Shown piece by piece: positions 43,338 through 54,761 of a stretch of 64,000 nucleotides of DNA. The stretch spans positions 22,811,308-22,875,307 of the forward strand of contig CM068841.1 in the NCBI GenBank assembly GCA_028554795.2. The letters are read 5' to 3'. Within the stretch, counting starts at the first letter, position 1, and each line of letters starts with the position of its first letter. The notes under the pieces are model-generated. The model saw nothing but the letters and a program-made list of their open reading frames with translations. It did no database searches and was not told the origin of the DNA. The stretch is from Sinohyriopsis cumingii. Lineage: Eukaryota; Mollusca; Bivalvia; Unionida; Unionidae. Both the position numbers and the translations under genes were made by a program.

Positions 43338-43558
43338 TACTACTGAATATACTCACTTATAAGTTGAGTCCAAGTGCAAACTTCACATATCTAGATCTAC
43401 TGTTGCATAATGCACCAGCAGATCTGGGTCTGTGCAGCTTTTTAGGACTAACGAGTAGAAACAAACAGCATATACCCTGTTCTGCAGGTGCCTTATACTA
43501 TGGCAGGTGAGGACCTTTGTTGTTTGCAATCTGACTTATAAGCAAGTACATACAGCAG
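43338..43558. mobile_element. MITE-C copy 4, well preserved
   Basis: Left ATATACTCACTTATAAGTTG with GTCCAAGTGCAAACT. Right AATCTGACTTATAAGCAAGT with ACATACAG. First inner palindrome TAGATCTACTGTTGCATAAT / CACCAGCAGATCTGGGTCTG. Second one CTGTTCTGCAGGTGCCTTAT / CTATGGCAGGTGAGG. Not coding. Confidence 0.88.
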
Positions 43559-44072
43559 ATGCAGATCCAGCGATACCATCCATCCACTGATATGTTTCAC
43601 TCACAAAATTGGTTTCCTTTTGACAGAATTTAGTGAGATGTATAGCGGTTCATAAACCAAATCAGCAACACAATCAATACATGCTTCATCAGATCAACAT
43701 TATAACTATGTTTATGACTATCTCAACCAAGAACTATTGCATTGAAAAAAGATCTAATGACCGGAATTGGTTAGCATTCAAATTAAATCAAATTGACAGC
43801 CATGTCGTGTTTAAAAAATTATTTCAACTGCATGTAGTAACTCTCACAAAATGTTTTATTTTTCATTTATTGTTATGTGTATGCATTAATCAGTTCATAA
43901 ACAGGATACAGTATTGTACATATGTATACATTAAGTTACAAGTGAAATATTTGTTTTGACACACAAAGAAACACACACACACGTATTAATTCATATTATA
44001 AATATCTATAGAATTCTGTAAGCCCTTTAAGGGTTAGCTTGAATTTAGCTAAATTAGTACTTCCCTCTGGAA
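43559..44072. other. Intron, no feature seen
   Basis: A 108-codon frame at 43,633-43,959 has no recognised motif, no splice support and AT-driven composition. Confidence 0.35.
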
Positions 44073-44094
44073 TTATTATTATTATTAATAATAT

Positions 44095-44129
<35 letters not shown>

Positions 44130-44142
44130 TGTTGTTGTTAAC
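44073..44142. repeat. (ATT)n then (GTT)n microsatellite
   Basis: Interrupted ATT run ending in TGTTGTTGTTGTTAAC. Possibly a LINE tail, but without the conserved 3' end seen elsewhere. Confidence 0.93.
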
Positions 44143-45394
44143 ATGATGTGACAGTCATTTGATTTGTAAATAATTAGCTTCTACAGCAAAAACAAAAACC
44201 TTTTTGCATCATTTGCGTTATCTTACCTATATACAGGTAGATTGCTTTGACGTCCAATCTGATTAAAATTAAGACCTTCTTATTATAAGCATTCTAGATC
44301 TGACAGGTATTGATTGATTATGGTTAACCTTCTTTGGAATTCCTGATCCTCTTATTTTTAATAATGTATGAAGTTAGGCAATGTGTTAGAGTCGTCATTT
44401 GAAACTATATTTTCTAAATATAGTCTTTCACATTCTTAAATGCAGTGGCGTCACAAGGGGGTGCAGACCTCACTGGGTGACACCATCATAGGGGGTGACA
44501 CCAAAATGACTGTCTATAAAATTTACTAAGGATTCTGTAAGGTCTGTTACAGAAGGAGGTCCATGAGGGTGATACCATGAGCTACCGCACTGGGTGACTC
44601 TGATAAATGGTAAAAATGTAATTTGATTGGTGAACGTGAAGGTTAATGGAATGTGACCTCGTATCAGTATCTATTTATTCTCTGTAATGGTTGTGATTGC
44701 AATTTTAAACAGTCTAGTATGTATCAGTTAGGCACTTAAATTACCAGATGAAAAGATTTAAAAATTGAAATATTTTATTTTAATTTTTTTCTATGCATAC
44801 ATTTTTAATATAAAATTTTATTTTGTAAAAATTTGCACTGTAGTGTTTTGTATGGAAAAGTAGGTGAATAGGAATTACTGTTGATTCTTTACAAATATTT
44901 GATTTCGTTTATCCCAAATCTGTATTGTTGCCTTTTATTTCCAATTGCATGTCCACTTCCTTTCAAAATGACACTTGCTATAGCTTGCTAAGGAAACAGT
45001 GATTATAGTTGTCAGTGATTGTTGAGAAGTGACTGATGACTATTCAGTCTTGTCTAACTTGTATTAGGAAATTCATAGGACATTAGTGAGAATAGACTGT
45101 ATATAATACAGAAAAGACATTAATAATAATACTAATATACTGTTAGTTACAAAACAGATGAGAATTATATTTAATGATACCCAGAGGCATTTATGAATAC
45201 AAATACAGTTATTTTCATTCTGATTTTAACTACATTTCTGAAGCCACTGGACATATTGGATTTGAATGAAGGAAATAGAGTGGAAATTCTAATCTAAACT
45301 GGAATACTATTCCAAAGCAGAGTTCCAGAGTAAGAATACAGTATTGAAAACTAAAACAATATTATTAGTATAAGTATAGTGTTCAAAACTCCTA
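44143..45394. other. Intron; one unassigned dispersed repeat at 44,440-44,620
   Basis: At 44,440-44,620 the text GTGGCGTCACAAGGGGGTGC, CTGGGTGACACCATCATAGG and CACTGGGTGACTCTGATAAA shows internal repetition and a composition unlike its surroundings, suggesting a fragment of a dispersed element. The remainder is featureless. Confidence 0.4.
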
Positions 45395-47590
45395 GGACAT
45401 TAGTGAGAATATAGCATTGAAAACTCTATGAATATTAGTAAGAATGTAGCATTGAAAACTCTATGAACATTAGTAATGATGTAGCACTGAAAACTCTATG
45501 AACAGTGGTAATGATGTAGCATTGAAAACTATGGACAATAGTAAGAATATAGCATTGAAAACTCAATGGACATTAGTATGAATGTAGCATTGAAAATTCA
45601 ATTGACATTAGTAAAACTATCATTGAAAACTCAGTGGACAATAGTAAGAATATAGCATTGAAAACTATGGACATTAGTAAGAATGTAGCTTTGAAAACTC
45701 AATGGACTTTAGTATAAATGAAGCATTGAAAACTCAGTGGGCATTGGTAAGAATGTAGCATTGAAAACTCAATGGACTTTAGTAAGACTAGCATTGAAAA
45801 CTCAATGGAGATTACATGTAGTATGAATGTATCATTGAAAACTCAATGGACATTGGAAAAAATATAGCACTGAAAACTCAATGGACATTAGTAAGAATAT
45901 AGCATTGAAAACCCAATGGACATTAGTAAGTATATAGCATTAAAACTGAATGGATATCAGTAAGAATATATCAATGAAAACTGAATGGACATTAGTAAAG
46001 AATATAGCATTCAAATATCAATGGAGATTAGTAAGAAAGTAGCATTGAAAACTGAATGGATATTAATAAGAATATAGCATTAAATCTAATGGAAATTAGT
46101 AAGAATATAGCATTGAAATCTCAGTGGACATTAGTAAACAAGTATCATTGAAAACTCAGTAGTCATTAGTAAAAATATAGCATTGAAAACTCATAAGACA
46201 TTAGTAAGAATACAGTGTTGAAATCTTGTAGGAAATTAGTAGGAATCATTGAAAACTGAATGGACATTAGTAAGAATAAAGCATTGAAAACTGAATGGAC
46301 ATTAGTAAGAATATAGCATTAAAAACTCAGTGGTCATGTAGTAAGAATATTGCATTGAAAACTCAGTGGTCATTAGTAAGAATATAGTGTTGAAGACTCA
46401 GTAGACATTAGTAAGAATGTAGCAGTGAAAACTCAGTGGACATTAGTAAGAATATAGCATTGAAAACTGAGTGGACATTAGTAAGAATATAGCATTGAAA
46501 ACTCAGTGGTTATTAGTAAGAATACAGTGTTGAAAACTCATTGGACATTAGTAGGAATAAATCATTGAAAACTGAATGGACATTATTAAGAAAATAGCAT
46601 TGAAAACTGAATGGACATTAGTAAGAATTTAGCATTGAAAACTTAGTGGTCATTAGTAAGAATACAGTGTTGAAAACTCATAGGACATTAGTAAGAATAT
46701 AGCATTGAAAACTCAATGGACATTAGTTAAAATATAGCATTGAAAACTCAGTAGTCATTAGTAAGAATATAGCATTGAAAACTCATAGGACATTAGTAAG
46801 AATACAGTGTTGAAATCTTGTAGGAAATTAGTAGGAATATATCATTGAAAACTGAATGGACATTAGTAAGAATATAGTATTGAAAACTCAGTGGTCATGT
46901 AGTAAGAATATAGCATTGAAAACTCAGTGGTCATTAGTAAGAATACACTGTTGAAATCTTATAGGAAATTATTAAGAATATATCATTGAAAACTGAATGG
47001 ACATTAGGAAGAAAATAGCATTGAAAACTGAATGGACGTTAGGAAGAATATAGCATTGAAAACTCAATGGACAATGGTAAGAATATAGCATTGAAATCCC
47101 ATTGGACATTGGTAAGTATATTGCATTGAAAACTCAAAGGACATTAGTAAGAATATAGCATTGAGAACTAAATGGACATTAGTAAGAATCTAGCAGTGAA
47201 AACTCAACTGTCATTAGTAAGTATATAGCATTGAAAACTCAGTGGTCATTAGTAAGAATGTAGCATTGAAAACTCATGGGACGTTAATAAGAAAATAGCA
47301 TTGAAAATTAAATGGACATTAGTAGGAATATAGCATTAAAAACTCAGTGGTCATTAGTAATAATAGAGCACTGAAAACTGAATGGACATTAGCAAGAATA
47401 TAGCTTTGAAAACTGAATGGGCATTAGTAAGAATATAGCACTGAAAACTCAGTGGACATTAGTAAGAAAGTAGCATTGAAAACTCAATGGACATTAGTAA
47501 GTATATTGCATTGAAAACTCAGTGAACATTATTAAGAATATAGCATTGAAAACTCAATGGACATTAGTAAGAATATACTAGTGAAATATA
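45395..47590 (+). repeat. 35-bp minisatellite, about 60 degenerate copies, 2.2 kb
   Basis: Units of the form ATAGCATTGAAAACTCAATG then GACATTAGTAAGA, with frequent small variants (CAATGG/CAGTGG/GAATGG and AGCATT/CAGTGTT). No long frame survives, so homogenisation is incomplete, unlike the adjacent 29-bp array. Some neighbouring groups of units repeat together (around 46,170-46,330 and 46,760-46,900), suggesting multi-unit duplications. Confidence 0.97.
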
Positions 47591-47844
47591 TGCAGTCATA
47601 GTGTACCAGATTGTCCTCTTATCAAGAGTTAAGTCATTGGACAAATATATCACATGACCAAGAGCAAGGGTCAAATGCAGCATGTTGACCAGGTCAAACA
47701 GTCTTCTTGAAGTACCAATCTTCACTGATCGTGCTTTAGTACAATTCCATGTCACCATTGTTTATTTGTGTCTAGTGTTTCACCGAGTTGGTAGCCAGTG
47801 GAGCAGGGTAAAAGTTTCCATACAAATGCAGATATGTATGTGAA

Positions 47845-48345
47845 GGTTGCCTTGCAGAGACCTGTATTTGGATCTTTGCCTTGCAGTGACCTGCATTTGA
47901 ATCTTTGCCTTGCAGTGACCTGTATTTGAATCTTTGCCTTGCAGTGACCTGCATTTGAATCTTTGCCTTGCAGTGACCTGTATTTGAATCTTTGCCTTGC
48001 AGTGACCTGCATTTGAATCTTTGCCTTGCAATGACCTGCATTTGAATTTTTGCCTTGCAGTGACCTGTATTTGAATCTTTGCCTTGCAGAGACCTGTATT
48101 TGGATCTTTGCCTTGCAATGACCTGCATTTGGATCTTTGCCTTGCAGTGACCTGTATTTGGATCTTTGCCTTGCAGAGACCTGTATTTGGATCTTTGCCT
48201 TGCAGAGACCTGTATTCGAATCTTTGCCTTGCAGTGACCTGTATTTGGATCTTTGCCTTGCAGAGACCTGCATTTGAATCTTTGCCTTGCAGTGACCTGT
48301 ATTTGGATCTTTGCCTTGCAGAGACCTGTATTTGAATCTTTGCCC
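47845..48345 (-). repeat. 29-bp minisatellite, about 17 copies
   Basis: Unit TTTGCCTTGCAGTGACCTGT plus ATTTGAATC, with two alternating positions (GAGAC/GTGAC and GGATC/GAATC). As 29 is not a multiple of three and the unit has no stop in any - strand frame, all three - strand frames stay open and repeat a 29-residue peptide over three units. These frames (47,752-48,376) are artefacts. Confidence 0.97.
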
Positions 48346-48958
48346 CTATATGGAGAGCATGTTGGGATATTCTCATTTTAAATTACCTAACATTGTGAAT
48401 TCACCATGAAGCAGTCTAGCCTGATAAAACATTATGCACTCTGTACCAAATCAATCTGTCCCTATTAAATTGGTGTCGATGGAGAACTGACTATGGATTG
48501 ATGGACAGAGAGACGGATGGCTTGACACAACATATGTACAGATATAACCAGTCACAATTGATTCACAAAAATTCAGATAATAATGAAAAATATTTCTTGT
48601 GCTGCCTTTGGCTTTGCATTTGCAGTGGAGCAAATAAATTTTCAGAAGACATTGATTGCATGTTAATGTTCTTTAAATCATGTAAAGAGGAACATTTGAA
48701 TAGTGTGGCCGTTTTGGCTTCCTACTTTACCCCTCCCACCCCCAATTCATGTATAATGATAAATAAAGAAATGTAGCAACTGTTTATGGTATAACTCTCA
48801 TCCATCAACCTTGATCCGATATTTAAGAGAGAATATGTCTGTTAGCTACAAATTTTTATCTTATGTATCTGTCATATTGTTATTTATTATTTGACAGACA
48901 TTTTTATGATATTAATAGACTAGTATATATGGAAAGACACTAACTTTAAATGATGAAT
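48346..48958. other. Intron, no feature seen
   Basis: No repeat family or splice-supported coding segment recognised. Confidence 0.4.
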
Positions 48959-49176
48959 TTCCATATGTACTCACATATAAGTTGTGACCAACTGCAAACT
49001 GCATTGACCTACTTCTGCTGTTGCATCATGTGCCAGCAGATCTGGGTCTATGTAGGTTTTTAGGAGCAATCGGTAGAACAAACAACATAGTCCCTGATCT
49101 GCTGCCCATTATGTGATGGCAGATCAGGGTCAATATTGTTTGCAATGGACCCAATATAGAAGCAAATATATACAGT
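48959..49176. mobile_element. MITE-C copy 5
   Basis: Left TTCCATATGTACTCACATAT plus ACCAACTGCAAACTG. Right GTTTGCAATGGACCC then AAGCAAATATATACAGTA. Inner palindromes CTGCTGTTGCATCATGTGCC / AGCAGATCTGGG and CTGATCTGCTGCCCATTATG / GATGGCAGATCAGG are both retained. Confidence 0.87.
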
Positions 49177-49559
49177 ATATACAAGTCTGTTGTATGCGTA
49201 GTAAGTCAGAATAATTGATTAGGGATAATAATCATCCATCATACGTTGCAAAGTTTTAAGAATTTGATGTAACAAGACAAAACTATTGGATAAGAGCAGA
49301 AATCTACATAAATCGGTTGTAAATTATGTTCCATTTCTTTGGAAGTTGCCAATTCATTTTATTGTTATCAGTCATTCTTTGACATGGGGCATGTGTTTTG
49401 CATGGAGCCAGTTGACATTATACATATTTTTCCATAATTGTCTGTGTAATATGCACTTAACAGGGAGTGAAGAGTGTTGTGACTAAAATATGTCATTTTA
49501 TGATTTGGCAGAACATGTAGATTAATTAGGTCTGTGCTGCAGTAATCACTCGTCATAAT
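49177..49559. other. Intron, no feature seen
   Basis: Open frames on both strands at 49,286-49,577 overlap one another and carry no recognisable motif. Confidence 0.4.
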
Positions 49560-50270
49560 GCAGTTCATGGGAGCCATGGGGGTATACCACCATACATTAA
49601 GACTTATAATCTTACAATGAAATACATGATAGAGTACTCATGAAAATGCTGTCAGTGGAAGCTATAGAGTATACTGCTTTATATTAAGACTCTTATAATG
49701 ATGTATGTGTATATAATACAGTACTCCTTATAATGAGGTCTTATAATGATATACATGTATATGATAAAGTACTCCCTGATAATAATACTGTCTGTGGGAG
49801 TCATAGAGGAGACTTGTCATAAAGCCAGATAACCTGATAATAAAGTACATGATATAGCGCTCAGTAGTCCACATGGGTTCAAGTCTTAGGCTTGGCCAGT
49901 GTGGTATGTGAGAAAGGTTATGAGTAGTAGCTTCCTGTGGGTTGGTGGTTTTTTCCAAGTTTTTCCTGCAGCAGGTAAATAGTCCTCTGTGTATAGATGT
50001 CATTTGCTGAAAAGTGAAATGAAAACCCCAAACAGTTTAAACAGTACTCTCATGCTTACCATGGGATCCATATTATATATTGCCTTATAGTGAGGCTGTC
50101 TTATAATGAAATATATGATACAGTACTCATTATAATACTGTCCATGTGATCCGTTGTGAGGCTTTATAATGAAGTACATAATAAATTTTATTTTACTACT
50201 ACTGTCCTGGAATCCATAGTAATACTCACCTGACAATAGGGACCATGTTATAATGATAGACCTTACAGTG
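49560..50270 (+). repeat. Satellite family S1, degenerate second locus
   Basis: Phrases CAGTACTCCTTATAATG, ATACTGTCCATGTGATCC, GCCTTATAGTGAGGCTGTCT and ATAATGAAATACATGATA recur at about 90-110 bp spacing. They match the 70-bp family at 17,441-17,890 (CAGTATTCCC, GTAACCATGGAGT, TTGCCTTATATG). A SINE-B copy splits the array. Confidence 0.8.
49853..50035 (+). mobile_element. SINE-B copy 7, degenerate
   Basis: Recognisable by CACATGGGTTCAAGTCTTAG (B box), GGCTTGGCCAGTGTGGTATG, CTGTGGGTTGGTGGTTTTTT and the 3' end TTTGCTGAAAAGTGAAATG. The head is shortened and the body strongly diverged. Confidence 0.8.
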
Positions 50271-50399
50271 AGGGAGTGATATATTTACCTTAAATCAGAA
50301 GTTGAGTAAAGAGTGTGAATCATGTTCCATCAGTACAGTATAGCTTGTGCTGACAGATCATACGTATTGTGTGAATGTATCTTATTCATGAATAAAGCC

Positions 50400-51209
50400 A
50401 GTAAAATTTACACCAGTAATATAATATATAAATCCATAGGTCATACATACAGTAAAATTTACACCAGTAATATAATATGTAAATCCATAGGTCATACATA
50501 CAGTAAAATTTACACCAGTAATATAATATGTAAATCCATAGGTCATACATACAGTAAAATTTACACCAGTAATATAATATGTAAATCCATAGGTCATACA
50601 TACAGTAAAATTTACACCAGTAATATAATATGTAAATCCATAGGTCATACATACAGTAAAATTTACACCAGTAATATAATATATAAATCCATAGGTCATA
50701 CATACAGTAAAATTTACACCAGTAATATAATATGTAAATCCATAGGTCATACATACAGTAAAATTTACACCAGTAATATAATATATAAATCCATAGGTCA
50801 TACATACAGTAAAATTTACACCAGTAATATAATATATAAATCCATAGGTCATACATACAGTAAAATTTACACCAGTAATATAATATATAAATCCATAGGT
50901 CATACATACAGTAAAATTTACACCAGTAATGTAATATATAAATCCATAGGTCATACATACAGTAAAATTTACACCAGTAATATAATATATAAATCCATAG
51001 GTCATACATACAGTAAAATTTACACCAGTAATATAATATGTAAATCCATAGGTCATACATACAGTAAAATTTACACCAGTAATATAATATATAAATCCAT
51101 AGGTCATACATACAGTAAAATTTACACCAGTAATATATAAATCCATAGGTCATACATACAGTAAAATTTACACTAGTAATATAATATATAAATCCATAGG
51201 TCATACATA
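50400..51209 (+). repeat. 51-bp minisatellite, about 16 nearly identical copies
   Basis: Unit AGTAAAATTTACACCAGTAA, then TATAATATATAAATCC, then ATAGGTCATACATAC. The main variation is an A/G at one site (ATATAAATCC versus ATGTAAATCC). One late unit is a few bases short. As 51 is a multiple of three and no frame has a stop, 254-272 codon frames appear on both strands. The near identity of units indicates very recent amplification or ongoing homogenisation. Confidence 0.98.
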
Positions 51210-51624
51210 AGTTAGAACTTGTGCAGGACAGGTGAAATTTTTATTTGATTGGCCACAATGTTATGTTGTACTAAGAGGATAAATTTAGAAATTGTTCAAA
51301 ATTTGCTGATTCAGGACATTGGTTCTTAGCACCTGTATTGAATTGTTCTTTATCATATTTCTTCCAGTATTAGAAGAACGGCTATTAAGTTTAAAATGAC
51401 ATCATCATCATCATCATCAATAATTACCATAATTTTCATTTTGTCATGTGTGTCATCCTTCCATTCAATTTTTTGAGAGAAAAATTTATTTTTTGAAATT
51501 TGAAAAGGTGCATGGTGTGACAAATTTCAAAATCAGATGCTAGTTGCATGCTTCACAGCTGTGGAAAAGTGTTTTAATATGAAACTGTCAGCTGTAAGAC
51601 TTAACTGTCCTCACTGCATTGAGT
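51210..51624. other. Intron, no feature seen
   Basis: Includes a short CAT trinucleotide run at 51,399-51,418. Nothing else recognised. Confidence 0.4.
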
Positions 51625-51625
51625 C

Positions 51626-51695
<70 letters not shown>

Positions 51696-51795
51696 AGTAA
51701 CACCAATAAAAATAATGACTTTATTGAAAGAGGGGGACAGAATTAGTTGCACCAAACTAATCCTCCTTGTGGCCCTCTATTATATATACATTCAA
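51625..51795 (-). mobile_element. LINE-type 3' tail (reverse)
   Basis: On the - strand, CCCCCTCTTTCAATAAAGTC is followed by a long (ATT)n, the layout of a LINE 3' end with a poly(A)-signal-like AATAAA just before the trinucleotide tail. Only about 100 bp of non-repeat sequence remains, so the family is unknown. Confidence 0.6.
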
Positions 51796-51799
51796 AGTA

Positions 51800-51906
51800 C
51801 TCGGTTGCGGGTTTGATCCCCAGCCGAGTCATACCAAAGACTTTTAAAAATGGTACTAACAGCTGCCTCACTTGGCACTCAGCTTTGAGACACACACACA
51901 CATACA
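51800..51906 (+). mobile_element. SINE-A copy 7, internal deletion (head plus tail)
   Basis: GGGTTTGATCCCCAGCCGAG (B box), GTCATACCAAAGACTTTTAA and CTGCCTCACTTGGCACTCAG jump directly to ACACACACACA. About 200 bp of body are missing. Confidence 0.9.
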
Positions 51907-52116
51907 GTCCTGTGTTATATAGATTATAGTTTGAAGAAGACACCCCCCCACCAAAACCCAGCTGATAATATTATATGGTGACATCACAGGGCTACCAGGT
52001 TTTGTGATACGATAGTGCAGACCCAGCATCTTGGTATGAGGCCTGTACTGTGTACAAGATATATTGAACTTCAGAGGCATGATAAGTACTAGCCTTAACC
52101 AGCGATGAAACATTAG

Positions 52117-52614
52117 TTACCATATGTACTCACTTATAAGTTGAGTCCAACTGTAAATTGCAAGACCCAGATCTGCCAGCACATTATACAGCAGATCTGG
52201 GTTTGTGTGATTTGTGTGTAATTTAGATTTTTAACATAACTTTAACAAATTATCAGTCATATTGCTACAATGTCTGTAGTGGGGCAGTTTATAGTATGTC
52301 TAGCACTGGGGCATCATGCCGCAGACATGTAGCATGATGTCCTACCCAGTCACATTATCCTGACACCAGGTCAACCAGTCCTAACACTAACCGCTTGCTG
52401 CTGAACACTTAGTGATTCATCTGTTAGTGCCATCTTTATTAGTCTTTGGTATGACTTGGCTGGGGTTCAAACCCACAACCTCCTGCATCCGAGGTGGATG
52501 CTCTAACTTCTAGTTCATTGGAGCAAGAGAATAAATGGCACATTATTCTATGACAGATCAGGATCTTTGTTGTTTATAATTAGAGTCAACTTGTAAGCAA
52601 GCATATATGGTAAG
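52117..52614. mobile_element. MITE-C copy 6, split by a SINE
   Basis: Left part 52,117-52,204: TTACCATATGTACTCACTTA, GTCCAACTGTAAATTG, palindrome CCAGATCTGCC / CAGCAGATCTGGG. Right part 52,528-52,614: GCACATTATTCTATGACAGA, GATCTTTGTTG, AACTTGTAAGCAAGCATATA, TGGTAA. The outer ends pair as inverted repeats over about 40 bp with some mismatches. SINE-A copy 8 occupies the middle. Confidence 0.86.
52205..52527 (-). mobile_element. SINE-A copy 8 (reverse), inside MITE-C
   Basis: Reverse copy from tail side (GTGTGTAATTTAGATTTTTA) via TCTAGCACTGGGGCATCATG and CAGTCACATTATCCTGACAC to the B box (GGGGTTCAAACCCACAAC) and A-box region. Complete apart from a short CA tail. Confidence 0.94.
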
Positions 52615-52647
52615 CACATTGACATCATGATTTATCACCATTAAATC

Positions 52648-52945
52648 TCCGCTCTGGCCATAATATTGTTTGTATTTTAATTCGATCCCTGGCCGAGTCA
52701 TACCAAAGACTTATAAAAATAGTACTAACAGCTGCCTCGCTTGGCGCTCAGCATTAAGAGATTAGTGTTAGGACTGGTCGGTCTGATGTCAGGATAATAT
52801 GACTGGGTTGGACATCATGCTACAGGTCTGTGGCATGATGCCCCAGTGCTGGACATCACTATAAACTGCCACACTGCAGACACCGTAGTGATATGACTGA
52901 AAAATTGTTAAAGCTACGTTAAAAATCCGAATCACACACACACAC
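52648..52945 (+). mobile_element. SINE-A copy 9, head partly deleted
   Basis: CCGCTCTGGCC starts the head, but the region up to the B box (TTCGATCCCTGGCCGAG) is altered. The rest is well preserved: GTCAGGATAATATGACTGGG, CAGTGCTGGACATCACTATA and an (CA)n tail. Confidence 0.93.
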
Positions 52946-53503
52946 TTTAAGTCTGACAGTTTACTGGGAATGACAATTTTCTACCCTATGTAGCCCAGAC
53001 AACTAAAAATCATTTAATGTAAATATCACCACCTTTAGACAGAAAAATGTACAAAATTCCAATTTTATGACAATTAATGCAGTTCATATTGCCAGGTTAG
53101 TATGCGACAAATGAAAATCATTGCTGCCTGGGTATGAATTCAGATTTTAGTATAATTTTATGCCAAACTTGACCTTTCATCTGGGCACTATTGAAATGTA
53201 ATAACAAAGCTCAGCCATGAATTTTCCAAATTTAAATGTGCATAGCTGTTATAAACACCTTTTTATAATTTTTGTAAATATTTAAATACTTTGTTCATAA
53301 TTCCATCTGTTCAAACGAGGAAAACAACATGTAATGAAACCTATCTCAGCACAGAACTTTTAAGATATCACAAATTGCACAGACTTTAAAATGTCCACAT
53401 ATTCCAGAAACCTGTCTTAATTCTCTGTAAGAGTCATATAAAGACTGATATCTTATGTTTCCAGTAATATGTCTGAAACTATTAGTATCAGCATTTCCTT
53501 CTG
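52946..53503. other. Intron, no feature seen
   Basis: No recognised repeat or coding sequence. Confidence 0.4.
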
Positions 53504-53828
53504 ACCGCTTTGTTGGCCTAAGCGGTTAGAATGTCTGCCTAGGATGTAGGAGGTCACAGGTTTGAATCCCAGACCAGTCATACCAGAGACTTATAAAAAT
53601 AGTACTGGCAGCTGCCTTGCTAGGTGCTCAGCATTAAGAGGTTAGTGTTAGGGCTGGTTGGCCTGGCATCAGGATAATGTGACTGGGTGGGACATCATGC
53701 TACATGTCCGCGGCATGATGCCCCAGTGCTAGGCATCACTATCAACTGCCACAATGCAGACATCGTAGCAATATGACTGAAATATTGTTAAAGCTATGTT
53801 AAAAATCCAAATCACACACACACACACT
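53504..53828 (+). mobile_element. SINE-A copy 10, full length
   Basis: Head ACCGCTTTGTTGGCCTAAGC, B box GGTTTGAATCCC, core CATCAGGATAATGTGACTGG, block CCCAGTGCTAGGCATCACTA and an (CA)n tail. One of the best-preserved copies in the window. Confidence 0.95.
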
Positions 53829-53849
53829 ATCTTCATATAATGTGCATTG

Positions 53850-53965
53850 TTATACTCTCCTTTAAAGAGGGCCTCAAGGGAGAATAGTCCTTGACTAATG
53901 AGTCACCCACTATAAATAAAGCATTATTATTATTATTATTATTGTTATTATTATTATTATGTTAA
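53850..53965 (+). mobile_element. LINE-type 3' tail (forward)
   Basis: CCTCAAGGGAGAATAGTCCT, GAGTCACCCACTATAAATAA, then AGCATT and an (ATT)n run. AATAAA just before a trinucleotide tail is LINE-like. It differs in sequence from the CAAATGAGCTTC type, so it belongs to another family. Confidence 0.6.
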
Positions 53966-54506
53966 AAATCCCAAAACACACACACATTATTTCCCCTATT
54001 TTTTCACTGCCATAGTTGTTCTAGAGTGTATCTGCCCCAATTTAATATATTACATTGAACATAAGCTAAATATGTTGGTGGTACATGGACATAGGAATTT
54101 TTGAAGAACAGTTTTCAGTGATTCATCATTCACTCCACAATTATCAGCAAGATTATTATATCACAATTACCAGCAAGATTACTGAGTTTGTTGCTGTTTA
54201 TCATGCCAATTGAAGACTCTCATTGATTCATAGTACTAAAGCAAACTTCTATTTTTAGGTTTCTACCTAAAATTTGCTGATCTTTACTTTTTGCATATTT
54301 AAAAGGTCATAGAAGCCCAGCAGTTAAGTTATTGGATATATAATACATATGCTTCAGAGTCATCCATAATTTATAATAAAATTATATTACTGTATGTTTG
54401 ACAGCACATTAATGATCCATAAGAACAAACAATAACAAAATGCCAACAGAATGCCAATAGTAACTACCGGTACTGAAATTTATGTCATGTTTACTAGGAC
54501 ATAATG
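53966..54506. other. Intron, no feature seen
   Basis: A short direct duplication (ATTATCAGCAAGATTA / AATTACCAGCAAGATTA near 54,140-54,181). Otherwise nothing recognised. Confidence 0.4.
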
Positions 54507-54590
54507 ACTATCTGGAGCAGGATTTGAACCTGCAACCCACTAATTGTGATTCTAGCACTTACAACTCCCTATACTGAACAAGCACAAGCA
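54507..54590 (-). other. tRNA-like relic
   Basis: On the - strand GTTGCAGGTTCAAATCCTGC forms a perfect T-arm (5-bp stem GCAGG/CCTGC around TTCAAAT) that includes a B box. Upstream TGCTAG / TTAGTG can pair as an anticodon-type stem, and TAGGGAGTTGTAAG is a poor A box. The acceptor stem does not pair. It is most likely a tRNA pseudogene or a SINE head, not a working tRNA. Confidence 0.4.
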
Positions 54591-54761
54591 AGTGACAAAA
54601 TGACAAAAGTAATGTATTTTTACATTTTAAAAATTGAGTTTACGGGTTGCTTAATTTGTGTATGCTAAAGTCTTAAATTATTGCTGATTCATGAAAGTAA
54701 TGAAGAAACACAATGTTTGCATTTTTGATAACTTGAATGTGATTTCTTTTTTCTTTTTCAG

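Noticed and set aside
43633-43959. 108-codon + strand frame
   Set aside because: AT-driven composition, no recognisable domain, no splice sites in a fitting phase.
45395-48345. CRISPR-like array
   Set aside because: Units are contiguous without unique spacers and the context is a eukaryotic intron. These are minisatellites.
47752-48376. Three overlapping - strand frames of 118-198 codons
   Set aside because: The 29-bp unit cycles through all frames without a stop, so a repeat artefact gives the same 29-residue pattern in each frame.
50322-51204. Three frames of 254-272 codons
   Set aside because: Products of the 51-bp array. Openness on both strands at once is expected from the period and argues against coding.
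54507-54590. Functional tRNA gene
   Set aside because: The T-arm is perfect, but the acceptor stem does not pair and the A box is poor. Kept only as a tRNA-like relic.
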